In this document: positions 46,034-55,118 of the stretch, piece after piece
Layout of the letters: each line of letters opens with the position of its first letter
How positions within the stretch are numbered: position 1 is the first letter of the stretch
Origin: Variovorax sp.
GTDB taxonomy: Bacteria; Pseudomonadota; Gammaproteobacteria; Burkholderiales; Burkholderiaceae_C
NCBI GenBank assembly: GCA_017744285.1
Contig: JAGIBP010000014.1
Span: 1 to 64,000, forward strand
DNA: 64,000 nt
Reading direction: 5' to 3'
Position numbers and translations under genes: made by a program
The notes under the pieces: model-generated
Database searches by the model: none
Told to the model about the DNA's origin: nothing
What the model saw: the letters and a program-made list of their open reading frames with translations, nothing else

Positions 46034-47028
46034 TGGCGGGCGCACCGACGGCCGATTCGCCGGCCCCCGCGCGACCCGCCGGCTCGACCGCCTGGGCGTA
46101 CGCGCGGCGCCTGGCGACCTGGGCCTTCTTCGCGCTGGTCATCGCGCTGGTCTGGCGCCAGACACGCCACGTCGACGCATCGAAGGTGCTCGCCTCGATC
46201 CGTGCCATTCCGCTTCCCATGGTGCTCGCGGCCGCCCTGCTCGCGTGCTGCAGCCACCTGCTGTACAGCACCTACGACCTGCTCGGGCGCCGCATGACCG
46301 GTCACCGCCTGGGCACGCGGGCGGTGATGGGCGTGACCTTCATCAGCTACGCGTTCAACCTCAACTTCGGCTCGCTGGTTGGCGGCGTGGCCTTCCGGTA
46401 CCGGCTCTACTCGCGGCTGGGCCTGGGGCCGAGCACCATCACGCGCATCCTTGCCTTCAGCATGCTCACCAACTGGCTCGGCTACGTCGTGGTGGCCGGC
46501 GCGGTGTTCTGCATCGGGTCGATGGACCTGCCGCCGGACTGGCGCATCGACGCGGGCGGGCTGCGCCTGCTCGGCGCGGGGCTGATCGGCGCGGCCGTGG
46601 CCTATCTCGCGCTGTGCGCCGTCGCGCGCGAGCACACCTGGCAGGTGCGTGGCCATGAGCTGGACACGCCGCCGCTGCGCATCGCGCTGCTGCAGCTGGC
46701 GGTGTCCTCGGTCAACTGGATGGTGATCGCGGGGGCGATCTGGTGCCTGCTCCAGCGGCAGGTGGAGTACCCCGCGGTGCTGGGTGTCTTCCTTCTCGCC
46801 GCGGTGGCCGGGGTCATCACGCATGTGCCGGGCGGGCTGGGCGTGCTGGAGGCGGTGTTCCTCGCGCTGCTGTCGCACCGCGTGCCGGAGGCGCCACTGC
46901 TCGGTGCCGTCCTTGCGTACCGCGCGCTCTACTATCTGCTGCCGCTGGCGGTGGCGCTCGTCTTCTACGCCGTGGCGGAAGTGCATGTCCGGCGGCTGCG
47001 AAAGTCCCCGGGCGCATTCCTGGACTGA
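46033..47028 (+). CDS. YbhN/UPF0104 family flippase-like membrane protein
   Basis: 331 residues with about eight helices. SHLLYSTYDLLGRRMTGHRL, AFNLNFGSLVGGVAFRYRLY and GVITHVPGGLGVLEAVFLAL are family motifs shared with MprF/AglD-type flippases. In E. coli ybhN sits with clsB. A lipid flippase role for a cardiolipin precursor is plausible but unproven. Confidence 0.88.
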   Translation: MAGAPTADSPAPARPAGSTAWAYARRLATWAFFALVIALVWRQTRHVDASKVLASIRAIPLPMVLAAALLACCSHLLYSTYDLLGRRMTGHRLGTRAVMGVTFISYAFNLNFGSLVGGVAFRYRLYSRLGLGPSTITRILAFSMLTNWLGYVVVAGAVFCIGSMDLPPDWRIDAGGLRLLGAGLIGAAVAYLALCAVAREHTWQVRGHELDTPPLRIALLQLAVSSVNWMVIAGAIWCLLQRQVEYPAVLGVFLLAAVAGVITHVPGGLGVLEAVFLALLSHRVPEAPLLGAVLAYRALYYLLPLAVALVFYAVAEVHVRRLRKSPGAFLD

Positions 47029-47131
47029 TTCCCGCGCGCGTCGGCCCGCTCTGCCGAGCCAGCGCATGCTGCGCCGTTTTTCGCCTGAACGCCTACAGGG
47101 ACGCCGGAACGCACCGCCTAAGTTGGACGGC

Positions 47132-47851
47132 ATGGCGCATTCCGTCACCCTCGCGAGTCCGACCGATCTGCCGGGATTCCGGCGCGAAGCCCGGACCCTG
47201 CTCGCCGCGCTCGTCCCGCCCGAGGAAGCCCGGTGGAACGCGCCGGCGCACGCGCCGCCGGAACCCCGCGCCCCCTTGCCCAGGCGGCACCTCGACGGCG
47301 ACGAGCGACCCCAGGCCGGCGTCAACCTGGTGCTGCCCCGTTCGTTCCTGACCTTGTGCACCATGGTCATCCTGCACCACGACCCGGCGCGTTTCTCGCT
47401 CCTGTACCGCCTGCTCTGGCGACTGGTGCACGAGCCGGGCCTCTACCGCGACGCGCATGACGACGATCGCCAGCGTGCCCTGCACATGGCGCGCGCGGTG
47501 CGCCGCGACATGCAGAAGATGAAGTCCCAGGTGCGCTTCAGGCCGCTCGCGCATGCGTCGGGCGACGAGCCCCTGCACATCGCCTGGTTCGCGCCGGAGC
47601 ACTACATCGTCGAGGCGGTCGCGCCTTACTTCCTGCGCCGCATGTCGCAGGCGCCATGGGCCATCCTGACCCCGGAGCGCAGCGTCCGCGGCCGGGGCGA
47701 CTCGCTCGAGTTCGGCCTGGGTGCGCGCTGCGAGCGCGGGCTCGACCGCGACGCCGGCGAGGGCCTGTGGCTGGGGTGCTACCGCCAGGCGTTCAGAAGC
47801 GATACAGATAGCGAAGCCGCACGAAGTTCTCCCCCGGATTCGGCTCCTTGA
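47132..47851 (+). CDS. DUF4130 (TIGR03915) putative DNA repair protein, C-terminally truncated
   Basis: 239 residues. MAHSVTLASPTDLPGFRREA is the family start. RALHMARAVRRDMQKMKSQV, DEPLHIAWFAPEHYIVEAVA and FLRRMSQAPWAILTPERSV are its core. The frame goes as far as GEGLWLGCYRQAF, then departs into SDTDSEAARSSPPDSAP, which is the antisense of the pagL end. Family members usually continue with an NPARLK...KEMP block, and many Comamonadaceae carry a fused UdgX uracil-DNA-binding domain. That part is absent here. Probably a decaying gene. Confidence 0.75.
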   Translation: MAHSVTLASPTDLPGFRREARTLLAALVPPEEARWNAPAHAPPEPRAPLPRRHLDGDERPQAGVNLVLPRSFLTLCTMVILHHDPARFSLLYRLLWRLVHEPGLYRDAHDDDRQRALHMARAVRRDMQKMKSQVRFRPLAHASGDEPLHIAWFAPEHYIVEAVAPYFLRRMSQAPWAILTPERSVRGRGDSLEFGLGARCERGLDRDAGEGLWLGCYRQAFRSDTDSEAARSSPPDSAP

Positions 47852-48368
47852 TGCCGCCGTTCGAGACGTGCTGGAGCCGCAGCGCGACTTCATGCTCGCG
47901 CTGCGCGCCGAAGGAAAGCCCCACGCCCAGCACCTCGGTGAACTGGAAGGCGGTGCTGAACTCGCGGCCCTGCGTCGTGCGGTAGAGGGAGTCCATGACC
48001 AGGCCGCCGATGCCCGCCTCCACGAACCAGGGCGATCGCCCTTCGGCGAAGCGGTAGCGCGCATTGGCGATGGCGCCGATCTGGAAGTAGTTGTTCTTGC
48101 CGTCGCCCGCGGGCCGGGTCGCGCGCCAGCCGCCGACGAAGAAGTCGCCATAGAAGCTGACATCGCCGCCCCAGAACAGGCGCGGCGTTCCGAACGGCAT
48201 CGTCAGCCCGACCGCCAGCGAGTCGGTCGAGCGACCGGACTGGAAGGTCGTCCCCGCGTCCACGTAGACCCCCATCGAGCGGGGGTCCGAGGCGGCGTGG
48301 GAGGCGGTGGATAGCAGCATGGCCCCTGCGCACAAGACGGCTGGAACGCAGGAGGTCATGTTTCTCAT
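47793..48368 (-). CDS. pagL: Lipid A 3-O-deacylase PagL
   Basis: 191 residues. Signal peptide MRNMTSCVPAVLCAGAMLLS with TASHA cleavage. Outer-membrane beta-barrel. C-terminal LQHVSNGGIKEPNPGENF has His167, Ser169 and Glu180, matching the catalytic triad of PagL. It ends in YLYRF, the terminal aromatic for barrel insertion. PagL removes the 3-O acyl chain from lipid A, dampening TLR4 recognition. Its 3' 59 bases overlap the truncated DUF4130 gene. I chose start 48368; ATG 48359 is equally plausible. Confidence 0.9.
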   Translation of the reverse strand: MRNMTSCVPAVLCAGAMLLSTASHAASDPRSMGVYVDAGTTFQSGRSTDSLAVGLTMPFGTPRLFWGGDVSFYGDFFVGGWRATRPAGDGKNNYFQIGAIANARYRFAEGRSPWFVEAGIGGLVMDSLYRTTQGREFSTAFQFTEVLGVGLSFGAQREHEVALRLQHVSNGGIKEPNPGENFVRLRYLYRF

Positions 48369-48480
48369 TCTTTGCACCTGCAAGAAGTTTTTGCTTAGGA
48401 ATTGAGACGAGTCTTGCATAGTAAGCACTTTCACCGATTGATTCCCGCCCCTGCCGAGTAGGACGCCGACGCAAATTTCA

Positions 48481-48495
48481 TGCTGCAGTGCAGCA
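48481..48495 (+). promoter_or_regulatory. Candidate PhaR operator
   Basis: TGCTGCAGTGCAGCA, TGCTGCA and TGCAGCA arms around one central base, about 63 bases before the phasin-like gene. TGC-rich palindromes of this type are bound by the PHA repressor PhaR upstream of phasin genes in related bacteria. Supports the PHA annotation of the downstream gene. Confidence 0.45.
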
Positions 48496-48558
48496 AACAC
48501 AGGGCGCAGCGCCTATAGTGGTGACCGAGCCACCTGCGCTGTTCCAGGGTTTTCCGCG

Positions 48559-49059
48559 ATGTCTTCCGCCCGCTTCTTCAATCCCCTCATGCTGTGGGCC
48601 GACGTCGCCCTCACGACCCAGGAAATGCTGCTGTCCTCCGGCGCGGTGATCCACTTGCGCACCGCCCGGATGGCGCGCGCGGGCCTCGCGCCGAGCGACG
48701 CGGACCTCGCCGAGTTCCAGCTCATGGGGCACGAGAAGCTCGCGGCGGCGAGCGAGGCCAGCGCGGCGATGGTGAACCAGCTGCACACGACCCAGTTCGC
48801 GCTTCTCAACCGCGCCGTGCGGCATTGGCTGGGCGGCGCCGTCGCCCTGTGCTCGCTCGCCACGAGCACCTCGCAGGCCCAGGCGTTGACCCACGCGGAA
48901 GCGCTCGGCGCCTCCGCGGCACGCACGGCCGCGGCCGTGAGCCAGCTCAGCAGCGCGAGCGCGCGCATCGTGCAGCGCGGGCTGAAGCCGATCCACGCCA
49001 AGGCGACCTCGAACGCGCGCCGCCTGGCCCCGCCGCTCATCCCGGCGCCGATCGCCTGA
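48559..49059 (+). CDS. Polyhydroxyalkanoate granule-associated phasin-like protein
   Basis: 166 residues. MSSARFFNPLMLWADVALTT and FQLMGHEKLAAASEASAAMV are shared with the PHA-granule phasins of Comamonadaceae that start with a FNPL segment. The rest is Ala-rich amphipathic helix. No membrane helix or signal peptide. A TGC palindrome upstream suits regulation by PhaR. A second, unrelated-type phasin is at 8884-9381. Confidence 0.7.
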   Translation: MSSARFFNPLMLWADVALTTQEMLLSSGAVIHLRTARMARAGLAPSDADLAEFQLMGHEKLAAASEASAAMVNQLHTTQFALLNRAVRHWLGGAVALCSLATSTSQAQALTHAEALGASAARTAAAVSQLSSASARIVQRGLKPIHAKATSNARRLAPPLIPAPIA

Positions 49060-49113
49060 AAAAAGTCGCGGCCGCCAAGCTTCGCCCGACGCGAGGCTTG
49101 CTAGCCTGCGTGC

Positions 49114-49548
49114 ATGCGAATCTCCGAACTCGCCCGCCGCACCGGCGTGACGGTGCATGCACTGCGCCACTACGAGCGCCTGGGCCTGCTGGTGCCGGCG
49201 CGCACCGCATCGGGCTACCGCGACTATCCCGAGACGATGCGCCGCGAGGTCGTCTTCATCGCGATGTCGCGGCGCATCGGCTTTTCGCTGGCCGCGATCG
49301 GCGAGCTGCTGCCAGCCTACCGCGCGCGCCGGCTCAGCATCGAGACGCTGACCGATGCACTGTCGCAGCGCGTCGAGGCCATCGACCGGCAGATCGCCGA
49401 GCTCCAGGCCCTGCGCGCGCAGGTGCTCGACCATGCGAAGTGGTTGCGCGAGCAGCAGCCGTCATCGCCGCGCCAGGACGCCAACGAACGCGCCCGCTCC
49501 TGGCCCCGGACCGCGGCACGGCGCGGATCAGGAAAGGACACCCGATGA
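49114..49548 (+). CDS. MerR family transcriptional regulator
   Basis: 144 residues. N-terminal winged helix-turn-helix: MRISELARRTGVTVHALRHY and GLLVPARTASGYRDYPE. A coiled-coil dimerisation helix (LTDALSQRVEAIDRQIAELQ) follows, then an unstructured polar tail, with no metal-binding Cys. The stop overlaps the thioesterase ATG (ATGA), so it may control that gene. Confidence 0.9.
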   Translation: MRISELARRTGVTVHALRHYERLGLLVPARTASGYRDYPETMRREVVFIAMSRRIGFSLAAIGELLPAYRARRLSIETLTDALSQRVEAIDRQIAELQALRAQVLDHAKWLREQQPSSPRQDANERARSWPRTAARRGSGKDTR

Positions 49549-49982
49549 ACGCGAACCCGAATGCGAATCCGCTGCGGCACATCGAGGACGCGGTGCTCGC
49601 CATGCCCATGGCGCGCACGCTCGGCCTGCGCTTCACGCGGCTTGCGCCGGGCGAGGTGGAGCTCGAACTGCCGATCGCCGAGGCCTTCACCTTCCGTCCC
49701 GGCCAGCTCCAGGCGACGCCGGTGTTCGCCGCGGCCGACTTCGCCGCGGTGTCCGCGGCGGGGAGCCTGCTGCCGGCCGGCTGGCGCAATGCCACGGTCG
49801 ACGCCACGCTGAAGCTCGTCGCGCCCGCGGTCGGCGCGCTGCTGCGCGCGCGGGGTCGCGTGGTGAGCGCCGGCCAGCTGCTGACGGTCTGCGCTGCCGA
49901 GGTCTTCGCGGTGGATGCGCAGGGCGCGGAGACCCTGTGCGCCACGCTGCTGGGCTCGGCGCGCAACCTCCGGCCCGCCTGA
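49545..49982 (+). CDS. PaaI-like hotdog-fold protein
   Basis: 145 residues. MPMARTLGLRFTRLAPGEVE and the helix FRPGQLQATPVFAAADFAAV with DATLKLVAPAVGALLRARGR fit the PaaI/thioesterase hotdog fold. The HGG active-site motif of YdiI is missing; RPGQLQATP stands in its place, so hydrolase activity is uncertain. Starts by ATGA overlap with the MerR gene. Confidence 0.75.
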   Translation: MNANPNANPLRHIEDAVLAMPMARTLGLRFTRLAPGEVELELPIAEAFTFRPGQLQATPVFAAADFAAVSAAGSLLPAGWRNATVDATLKLVAPAVGALLRARGRVVSAGQLLTVCAAEVFAVDAQGAETLCATLLGSARNLRPA

Positions 49983-49991
49983 GCCGCTGGC

Positions 49992-51182
49992 TCAGTGCGC
50001 CGGAACCAGGCGCAGCAGGGTGATTTCCGAGGGCGCGCCCACACGCTTGGGCGGCCCCCAGTAGCCGGTGCCGCGGCTCGTGTAGACCCACATCCGCTGC
50101 AGCTTGTGCAGCCCGGCCGTGAAGGGCTGCTGGAGCGGCACGAACAGGTTCCACGGGAAGAACTGGCCACCGTGCGTGTGCCCGGAAAGCTGCAACTGGT
50201 AACCGGCCTCGGCCGCCGCGGGCGCGCTGCGCGGCTGGTGCGCGAGCAGCACGCGCGTCTGCACCATCGGCGGCGCGCCGTCGAGCGCGCGCATGGGATC
50301 GCTGGCGTGCGCCGCATCGAAATGCCCCGCCGTGTAGTCCGTGACGCCGGCCACCAGGAGCGCGCCCTCGAACACTTCCTCGTCGGTCTGCGCGCCCTTC
50401 ACGCTGCGCGTCTGCAGCACCACGTGCTCGTTGAGCAGCACGCGCAGGCCGAGCCGGCGCAGTTCGTCGATCCAGGCGTGCGCGCCGGCGTAGTACTCGT
50501 GGTTGCCCGTCACCACGAAGGTGCCGTGCCGCGCGCGCAGGTCCTGCAGCGGCGCGATGTGGTCGCGCAGCTCCGCCACGGTGCCGTCCACCAGGTCGCC
50601 GGTGATGGCGACCATGTCGGCGCCCAGGCCGTTGACCGCGTCGACGATGCGCTGGATGTAGCCGCGCCGGATCGTCGGACCGACGTGGATATCGCTCAGC
50701 TGCGCGATCGTGAACCCGGCAAGTGCGGCGGGCAGGTCCTGGATCGGCACGTCCACGCGCACCACCGGCGCGGTGCGCCGCGCGTTGAGGAAACCGACGA
50801 GGGTGATCGCAGTCGCAAGCAGCGGCACCGCGGCCGCACTGATGAACTGCCAGTGCGGCCAGTCGACCATCGCGCCGGAAAGCCGCCAGGCCCCCCAGGC
50901 GAGCAGCAGGCCGGCATCGCGCACGAGCGTGAGCACGATCAGCGACGAGAACCACCCCATGCTCAGCAGCCCGAGCCATTTCCAGCCGTCGGCGACCGGG
51001 CGCCCGGCCGAACGCAGGCCGATGAACGGCAGCGGCATCGTCGCCGCCGAGACGGCGATCGCGATCAGCAGCAGCGGCCAGCCGGCCCAGCCGGCCCAGC
51101 CGCCGGCCAGCGCGGGCAGCAGCCGCAGGCCGATGTAGATGTGCAGGAGGGTGGTGAGGACGGTGAGGGGTCGAAGCGGCAT
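49992..51182 (-). CDS. Metallophosphoesterase (YkuE-like), membrane-anchored
   Basis: 396 residues. Four or five N-terminal hydrophobic segments (to about residue 140) anchor it. The C-terminal domain has all calcineurin-like motifs: LSDIHVGPTIRRGYIQ, GDLVDG, VTGNHEYY, LAHQPRS and LSGHTHGGQFFPW. These bind two metals and hydrolyse phosphoester bonds, often of UDP-lipid or peptidoglycan intermediates. Start 51182 chosen; a GTG at 51218 would add twelve residues. Confidence 0.88.
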   Translation of the reverse strand: MPLRPLTVLTTLLHIYIGLRLLPALAGGWAGWAGWPLLLIAIAVSAATMPLPFIGLRSAGRPVADGWKWLGLLSMGWFSSLIVLTLVRDAGLLLAWGAWRLSGAMVDWPHWQFISAAAVPLLATAITLVGFLNARRTAPVVRVDVPIQDLPAALAGFTIAQLSDIHVGPTIRRGYIQRIVDAVNGLGADMVAITGDLVDGTVAELRDHIAPLQDLRARHGTFVVTGNHEYYAGAHAWIDELRRLGLRVLLNEHVVLQTRSVKGAQTDEEVFEGALLVAGVTDYTAGHFDAAHASDPMRALDGAPPMVQTRVLLAHQPRSAPAAAEAGYQLQLSGHTHGGQFFPWNLFVPLQQPFTAGLHKLQRMWVYTSRGTGYWGPPKRVGAPSEITLLRLVPAH

Positions 51183-51300
51183 CGGGAGGGGCAGGACGGA
51201 AAGATCCGCACCCACCAACTGCGAGCAATGCGCTCCACATTCAAGGGGCGTGCCACCCGCCCGGCCTAGGGGCTATCCCTGAGCGAGCGGGCGCGTTCGT

Positions 51301-51804
51301 TCAGTCGCCCGCGCGAACCGAAGCTTGTTGCTCGGGCCGGGGCCCGCCCATCGCCGAGGCGAAATCGACGTTCGAGGGCCAGATGAAGGCCGCCCGGGAG
51401 CCGACGCCGTTGAAGACGACCAGCGGCTGCGTCAGCGTGATGCCGCCCATGGTGGCCTCGATCTCGTAGGCGCCCGGGCCGAGGCGCGCGAGCATGTAGG
51501 GCGCCCCGGTCGAGGCCTGCATGATCTCGCGGCCGGTATAGCGCTCGCGCACCATGACCTGCACCTCGGAGGGGAACCGGGTGCCGCGCGCGGTGCGGCT
51601 GATCCCGAATTCCAGCGTGGCCGCCCAGCGCGGCGAGACGGTCTGCATGAAGCGCGCCTCCTCGCTGCTGCGGCCGCCGCACATGTACTCGATGCCCTGC
51701 GCCACCTGGATGGGCGGGTTCGTCAGCGCGTGCGCTGTCGTCATCGTGAATGCACCCAGCATCACCACGGCCGCGACGGGCCGCCACGCTCTGTTCGGGT
51801 TCAT
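51301..51804 (-). CDS. Secreted hypothetical protein with beta-sandwich-like domain
   Basis: 167 residues. Signal peptide RPVAAVVMLGAFTMTTAHAL. VQVMVRERYTGREIMQAS and LGPGAYEIEATMGGITLTQP resemble a carboxypeptidase-regulatory-like small beta domain (GPGxYxIxAT). One Cys in MCGGRSSEEARFM. No known family. An in-frame ATG at 51858 would add polar residues before the signal peptide. Confidence 0.6.
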   Translation of the reverse strand: MNPNRAWRPVAAVVMLGAFTMTTAHALTNPPIQVAQGIEYMCGGRSSEEARFMQTVSPRWAATLEFGISRTARGTRFPSEVQVMVRERYTGREIMQASTGAPYMLARLGPGAYEIEATMGGITLTQPLVVFNGVGSRAAFIWPSNVDFASAMGGPRPEQQASVRAGD

Positions 51805-51958
51805 TGCTGCTGTCCTCTTGCTCGAATGGCGAAATCCGCCGGAGATTTTGCTTAGCAAGAGTCGGGCTAGGAATAGCGTTTACGTGGAGGGGAAACAGCC
51901 TGGAAGTCTGCTTGGCGAATCGAATCCGAGCTTAGGCCCCGAAAACGACACCCGCATG

Positions 51959-52861
51959 TCAGGCGTCGAACGGCTTCTTGCCCAGCATGTCGATCACGTG
52001 CTCCACGAAGCAGGTGATCCGCGCCGCCAGCGCGGTGTTGCGGTAGTAGACCGCGTGGATCGACTGGCGCACGTCCAGCGTCTGCCGGGCGAACACCTGC
52101 ACCAGCTGGCCGCTGCGGCGGTCCTCGCGGGTCATGAAGTCCGACAGGCAGACGATGCCCAGGCCTGCCAGCGCCATGTGGCGCAGCGTCTCGCCGCTGG
52201 ACGAGGCCACGGTCGGCCGGATGCGCACCCCGCTGCCGTCCGCGTCGCGAAGGGGCCAGTCGTTCAGCGTCTCGGGCTGGGTGAAGCCCAGGAGCGCATG
52301 CTGCGCGAGCTGGCCGGGCGTGGCCGGCGTGCCGTGCCGCTTCAGGTAGGCCGGGCTGGCAAGCACCCGCACCCGGCTGGTGCCCACGGGCCGGGCGTGC
52401 AACGTGGAATCCTTCAGCACCCCGATGCGAAAGGCCACGTCGGTGCGCTTCTCGATCAGGTCGACGATGCCTTCGTTCGAGTTCAGCTCCAGCGCCACCT
52501 CGGGGTAGCGGGCCCGAAAGCCTTCGAGCAGCGGCACCAGCACGTGCAGCATGAAGGGCGTGGCCGCATCCACCCGCAGCCGCCCGGCCGGACGCATGCG
52601 CCGCGCGGCCATCTGTTCCTCGGCCTCGTCGACCGAGGCGAGGATGGCTCGGGCATGTTGCAGGAAGGCCGCGCCTTCCTCGGTGAGTTCCAGCCGCCGC
52701 GTCGTGCGGCGCAACAGCGTGGTCTGCAGCTTTTGCTCCAGCCGGCCCAGCGTGCGGCTGGTGGCCGAGACCGTCAGGCCCAGCGCTTCCGAAGCCGCGG
52801 TGATCGAGCCCGTGTCCACGACGGCCACAAGGGCCTGCAGTTCGTCGAGGGTGGTCTTCAT
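51959..52861 (-). CDS. LysR family transcriptional regulator
   Basis: 300 residues. N-terminal helix-turn-helix: ELQALVAVVDTGSITAASEA and LTVSATSRTLGRLEQKLQTT. The effector-binding domain follows, with FRIGVLKDSTLHARPVG and GLGIVCLSDFMTREDRR. It is divergent from the MFS gene across 94 bases, the typical LysR-target pair. The MFS and the aldo-keto reductase are probably its targets. Confidence 0.92.
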   Translation of the reverse strand: MKTTLDELQALVAVVDTGSITAASEALGLTVSATSRTLGRLEQKLQTTLLRRTTRRLELTEEGAAFLQHARAILASVDEAEEQMAARRMRPAGRLRVDAATPFMLHVLVPLLEGFRARYPEVALELNSNEGIVDLIEKRTDVAFRIGVLKDSTLHARPVGTSRVRVLASPAYLKRHGTPATPGQLAQHALLGFTQPETLNDWPLRDADGSGVRIRPTVASSSGETLRHMALAGLGIVCLSDFMTREDRRSGQLVQVFARQTLDVRQSIHAVYYRNTALAARITCFVEHVIDMLGKKPFDA

Positions 52862-52955
52862 TGTTGAAATCAAGTCAATAGATTTTGTCCGATCCACGGC
52901 TTTATCCGCAAAGGTCAAGCCCACACACTCCAGTCATCTGAAAAACAGGCTTGCC

Positions 52956-54131
52956 ATGAACCCCTCGACCAAAGCTTCGACCGCCCTGCTCGCGCTGGCC
53001 ACCGGCGCATTCGCGATCGGCACCACCGAATTCACCCCCATGGGCCTGCTGCCCGTCATCGCCGACGGCGTGGGGGTGGACATTCCCACCGCCGGCATGC
53101 TGGTCTCCGCCTACGCGGTGGGCGTCATGGCGGGCGCGCCGGCCATGACCCTGCTGTTCAGCCGCTTCGGCAAGCGCGCGGCGCTGATGGGGCTGATGCT
53201 CATCTTCACGCTCGGCAACCTGCTGTCGGCGCTGGCGCCGGGCTACACGACGCTGCTGCTGTCGCGCCTGGTCACCAGCCTCAACCACGGCGCCTTCTTC
53301 GGCATCGGAGCCGTGGTCGCCGCCAGCCTTGTGCCCAAGGACAGGCAGGCCAGCGCCATCGCGGCCATGTTCATGGGCCTCACGGTCGCCAACGTCGGGG
53401 GCGTGCCGGCGGCGACCTGGATCGGCCAGCAGGTCGGCTGGCGCCTGGCCTTCGGCGGCACGGCCGTGCTGGGGCTCGTCACCATCGCCGCGCTGTGGCT
53501 GGCGCTGCCTGCGGGCGAGCCCGGCGTGCGCCCGGACGTGCGGCGCGAGCTGAAGGTGCTCGCCCGCCGCGATGTGCTGCTCGCCATGGGCACGACGGTG
53601 CTGGGCTCCGGCGCGATGTTCGCGCTCTACACCTATGTGGCGCCGATGCTGGCCCACATCACGCAGGCCAGCCCCGGCTTCGTCGCCTTCGCCCTGGTGC
53701 TGATCGGCATCGGCTTCACGCTGGGCAACAGCCTGGGCGGCCGACTGGCCGATTGGTCCCTGGACGGCGCGACCAAGCTGATCCTCGCGGCGCTCGCCGC
53801 CGTGATGCTCGCGCTGCCGCTCTTGCTCGCGACGCATGTGGGCGCGGCGATCGGGCTCGTGGTCTGGGGCGCACTCGCCTTCGGCATCGTGCCGCCCGTG
53901 CAGATGCGCGTCATGCAGGCCGCGGCGCAGGCGCCCGGCCTCGCCTCGTCGGTCAACATCGGCGCGTTCAACCTGGGCAACGCGCTGGGGGCCGCGCTCG
54001 GAGGCTTGGTCATCGGCCAGGGGCTGGGCTACGCCGCCGTTCCCCTGGTGGGGGCCGCACTCGCCGCCGCCGGCCTGGGCCTGGTCTGGCTGGGCCAGGC
54101 GAGCCGCGGCCGTGCGGTGGCGAGCGCCTGA
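52956..54131 (+). CDS. MFS transporter, DHA1-type (AraJ/YdhP-like efflux)
   Basis: 391 residues with twelve helices. [20 protein letters not shown] (helix 1) and [20 protein letters not shown] are the DHA1/AraJ signature, and [20 protein letters not shown] is the helix 4 motif. Sugar or drug efflux is typical of the family. It begins a two-gene unit with the aldo/keto reductase 44 bases downstream. Confidence 0.9.
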   Translation: MNPSTKASTALLALATGAFAIGTTEFTPMGLLPVIADGVGVDIPTAGMLVSAYAVGVMAGAPAMTLLFSRFGKRAALMGLMLIFTLGNLLSALAPGYTTLLLSRLVTSLNHGAFFGIGAVVAASLVPKDRQASAIAAMFMGLTVANVGGVPAATWIGQQVGWRLAFGGTAVLGLVTIAALWLALPAGEPGVRPDVRRELKVLARRDVLLAMGTTVLGSGAMFALYTYVAPMLAHITQASPGFVAFALVLIGIGFTLGNSLGGRLADWSLDGATKLILAALAAVMLALPLLLATHVGAAIGLVVWGALAFGIVPPVQMRVMQAAAQAPGLASSVNIGAFNLGNALGAALGGLVIGQGLGYAAVPLVGAALAAAGLGLVWLGQASRGRAVASA

Positions 54132-54175
54132 TCGAACCCTGCCTCGAATTCATCCATCCATCCCGGAGTCCTTCC

Positions 54176-54985
54176 ATGAGCCACCCCCTCCCTTCCTTCG
54201 GCGTCGGCACCTTCCGCCTGACCGGCCAGACCGCCATCGATTCCGTGCGCAATGCACTGGACCTCGGCTACCGCGCCATCGATACCGCGCAGATCTACGG
54301 CAATGAAGCCGAGGTCGGCCAGGCCATCGCCGCGAGCGGCGTCGAGCGCGCCGACCTGTTCGTGACCACCAAGATCTGGACCGAGAATTGCGCCAGGAGC
54401 AAGCTCGTGCCCAGCCTGCGCGAGAGCCTGAAGAAGCTGCGCGCCGATTACGTGGACCTCACGCTGATCCATTGGCCGGCGCCGGGCAACGGCGTCGAGC
54501 TGGCCGAGTACATGACGGCGCTGGCCGAGGCCAAGTCCCTGGGCCTGACGCGCCAGATCGGCATCTCCAACTTCAACATCGAACTCACGAAGCAGGCCGT
54601 GGCCGCCGTCGGCCCGGGCGAGATCGCCACCAACCAGATCGAGTTGAGCCCCTACCTGCAGAACCGCAAGCTGACGGCCTTCCTGAAGGAGCAGGGCATC
54701 GCCGTGACGTCCTACATGACACTGGCCTACGGCAAGGTGCTGAAGGACCCGGTGCTCGCCAGGATCGCCGCCAGGCACCAGGCCACGGTGGCGCAAGTGG
54801 CACTGGCCTGGGCGCTGCAGCAGGGTTGGGCGGTGATCCCGTCGTCCACCCGCCGCGAGCACCTGGCGAGCAACCTGCTCGCCCGCGATTTGAAGCTCGA
54901 CGCCGAGGACATGGCGCAGATCGCCACGCTGGAGCGCAACGGCCGCGAAGTCAGCCCGGCGGGGCTGGCGCCCATCTGGGACTGA
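54176..54985 (+). CDS. dkgB: Aldo/keto reductase, 2,5-diketo-D-gluconate reductase B-like
   Basis: 269 residues, size of E. coli DkgB (267). The catalytic tetrad of AKR enzymes is visible: Asp in [17 protein letters not shown], Tyr in IYGNE, Lys in VTTKIW, and His in [25 protein letters not shown] and [13 protein letters not shown] are NADPH-binding segments. It reduces carbonyls such as methylglyoxal or 2,5-diketogluconate. GGAGTCC precedes the start. Confidence 0.9.
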   Translation: MSHPLPSFGVGTFRLTGQTAIDSVRNALDLGYRAIDTAQIYGNEAEVGQAIAASGVERADLFVTTKIWTENCARSKLVPSLRESLKKLRADYVDLTLIHWPAPGNGVELAEYMTALAEAKSLGLTRQIGISNFNIELTKQAVAAVGPGEIATNQIELSPYLQNRKLTAFLKEQGIAVTSYMTLAYGKVLKDPVLARIAARHQATVAQVALAWALQQGWAVIPSSTRREHLASNLLARDLKLDAEDMAQIATLERNGREVSPAGLAPIWD

Positions 54986-55018
54986 GACCCGTATTCCGGC
55001 GACGCCGGCCCCTGCGAT

Positions 55019-55039
55019 CCGCGGGCGCCCCTCCCGCGG
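55019..55039 (+). terminator. Candidate terminator hairpin after dkgB
   Basis: CCGCGGG (55019-55025) pairs with CCCGCGG (55033-55039) over a 7-base loop; GG then TTT follows. It is 34 bases after the dkgB stop. The U-tract is short, so it is tentative. Confidence 0.45.
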
Positions 55040-55060
55040 GGGTTTCCCCCAATGCGAGAC

Positions 55061-55094
55061 CTTTGAGATCGATCAATATACTTAGGCCTCAAAG
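55061..55094 (+). promoter_or_regulatory. Inverted repeat upstream of the catabolic operon
   Basis: CTTTGAG (55061-55067) and CTCAAAG (55088-55094) are perfect complements across an AT-rich 20-base centre containing CAATATACTT, a likely promoter core. It lies 25 bases before the first Bug gene. It could be the operator for the MarR regulator at 62758. Confidence 0.4.
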
Positions 55095-55118
55095 CATTTA
55101 TCCAGCGCAAGGAGGCCC

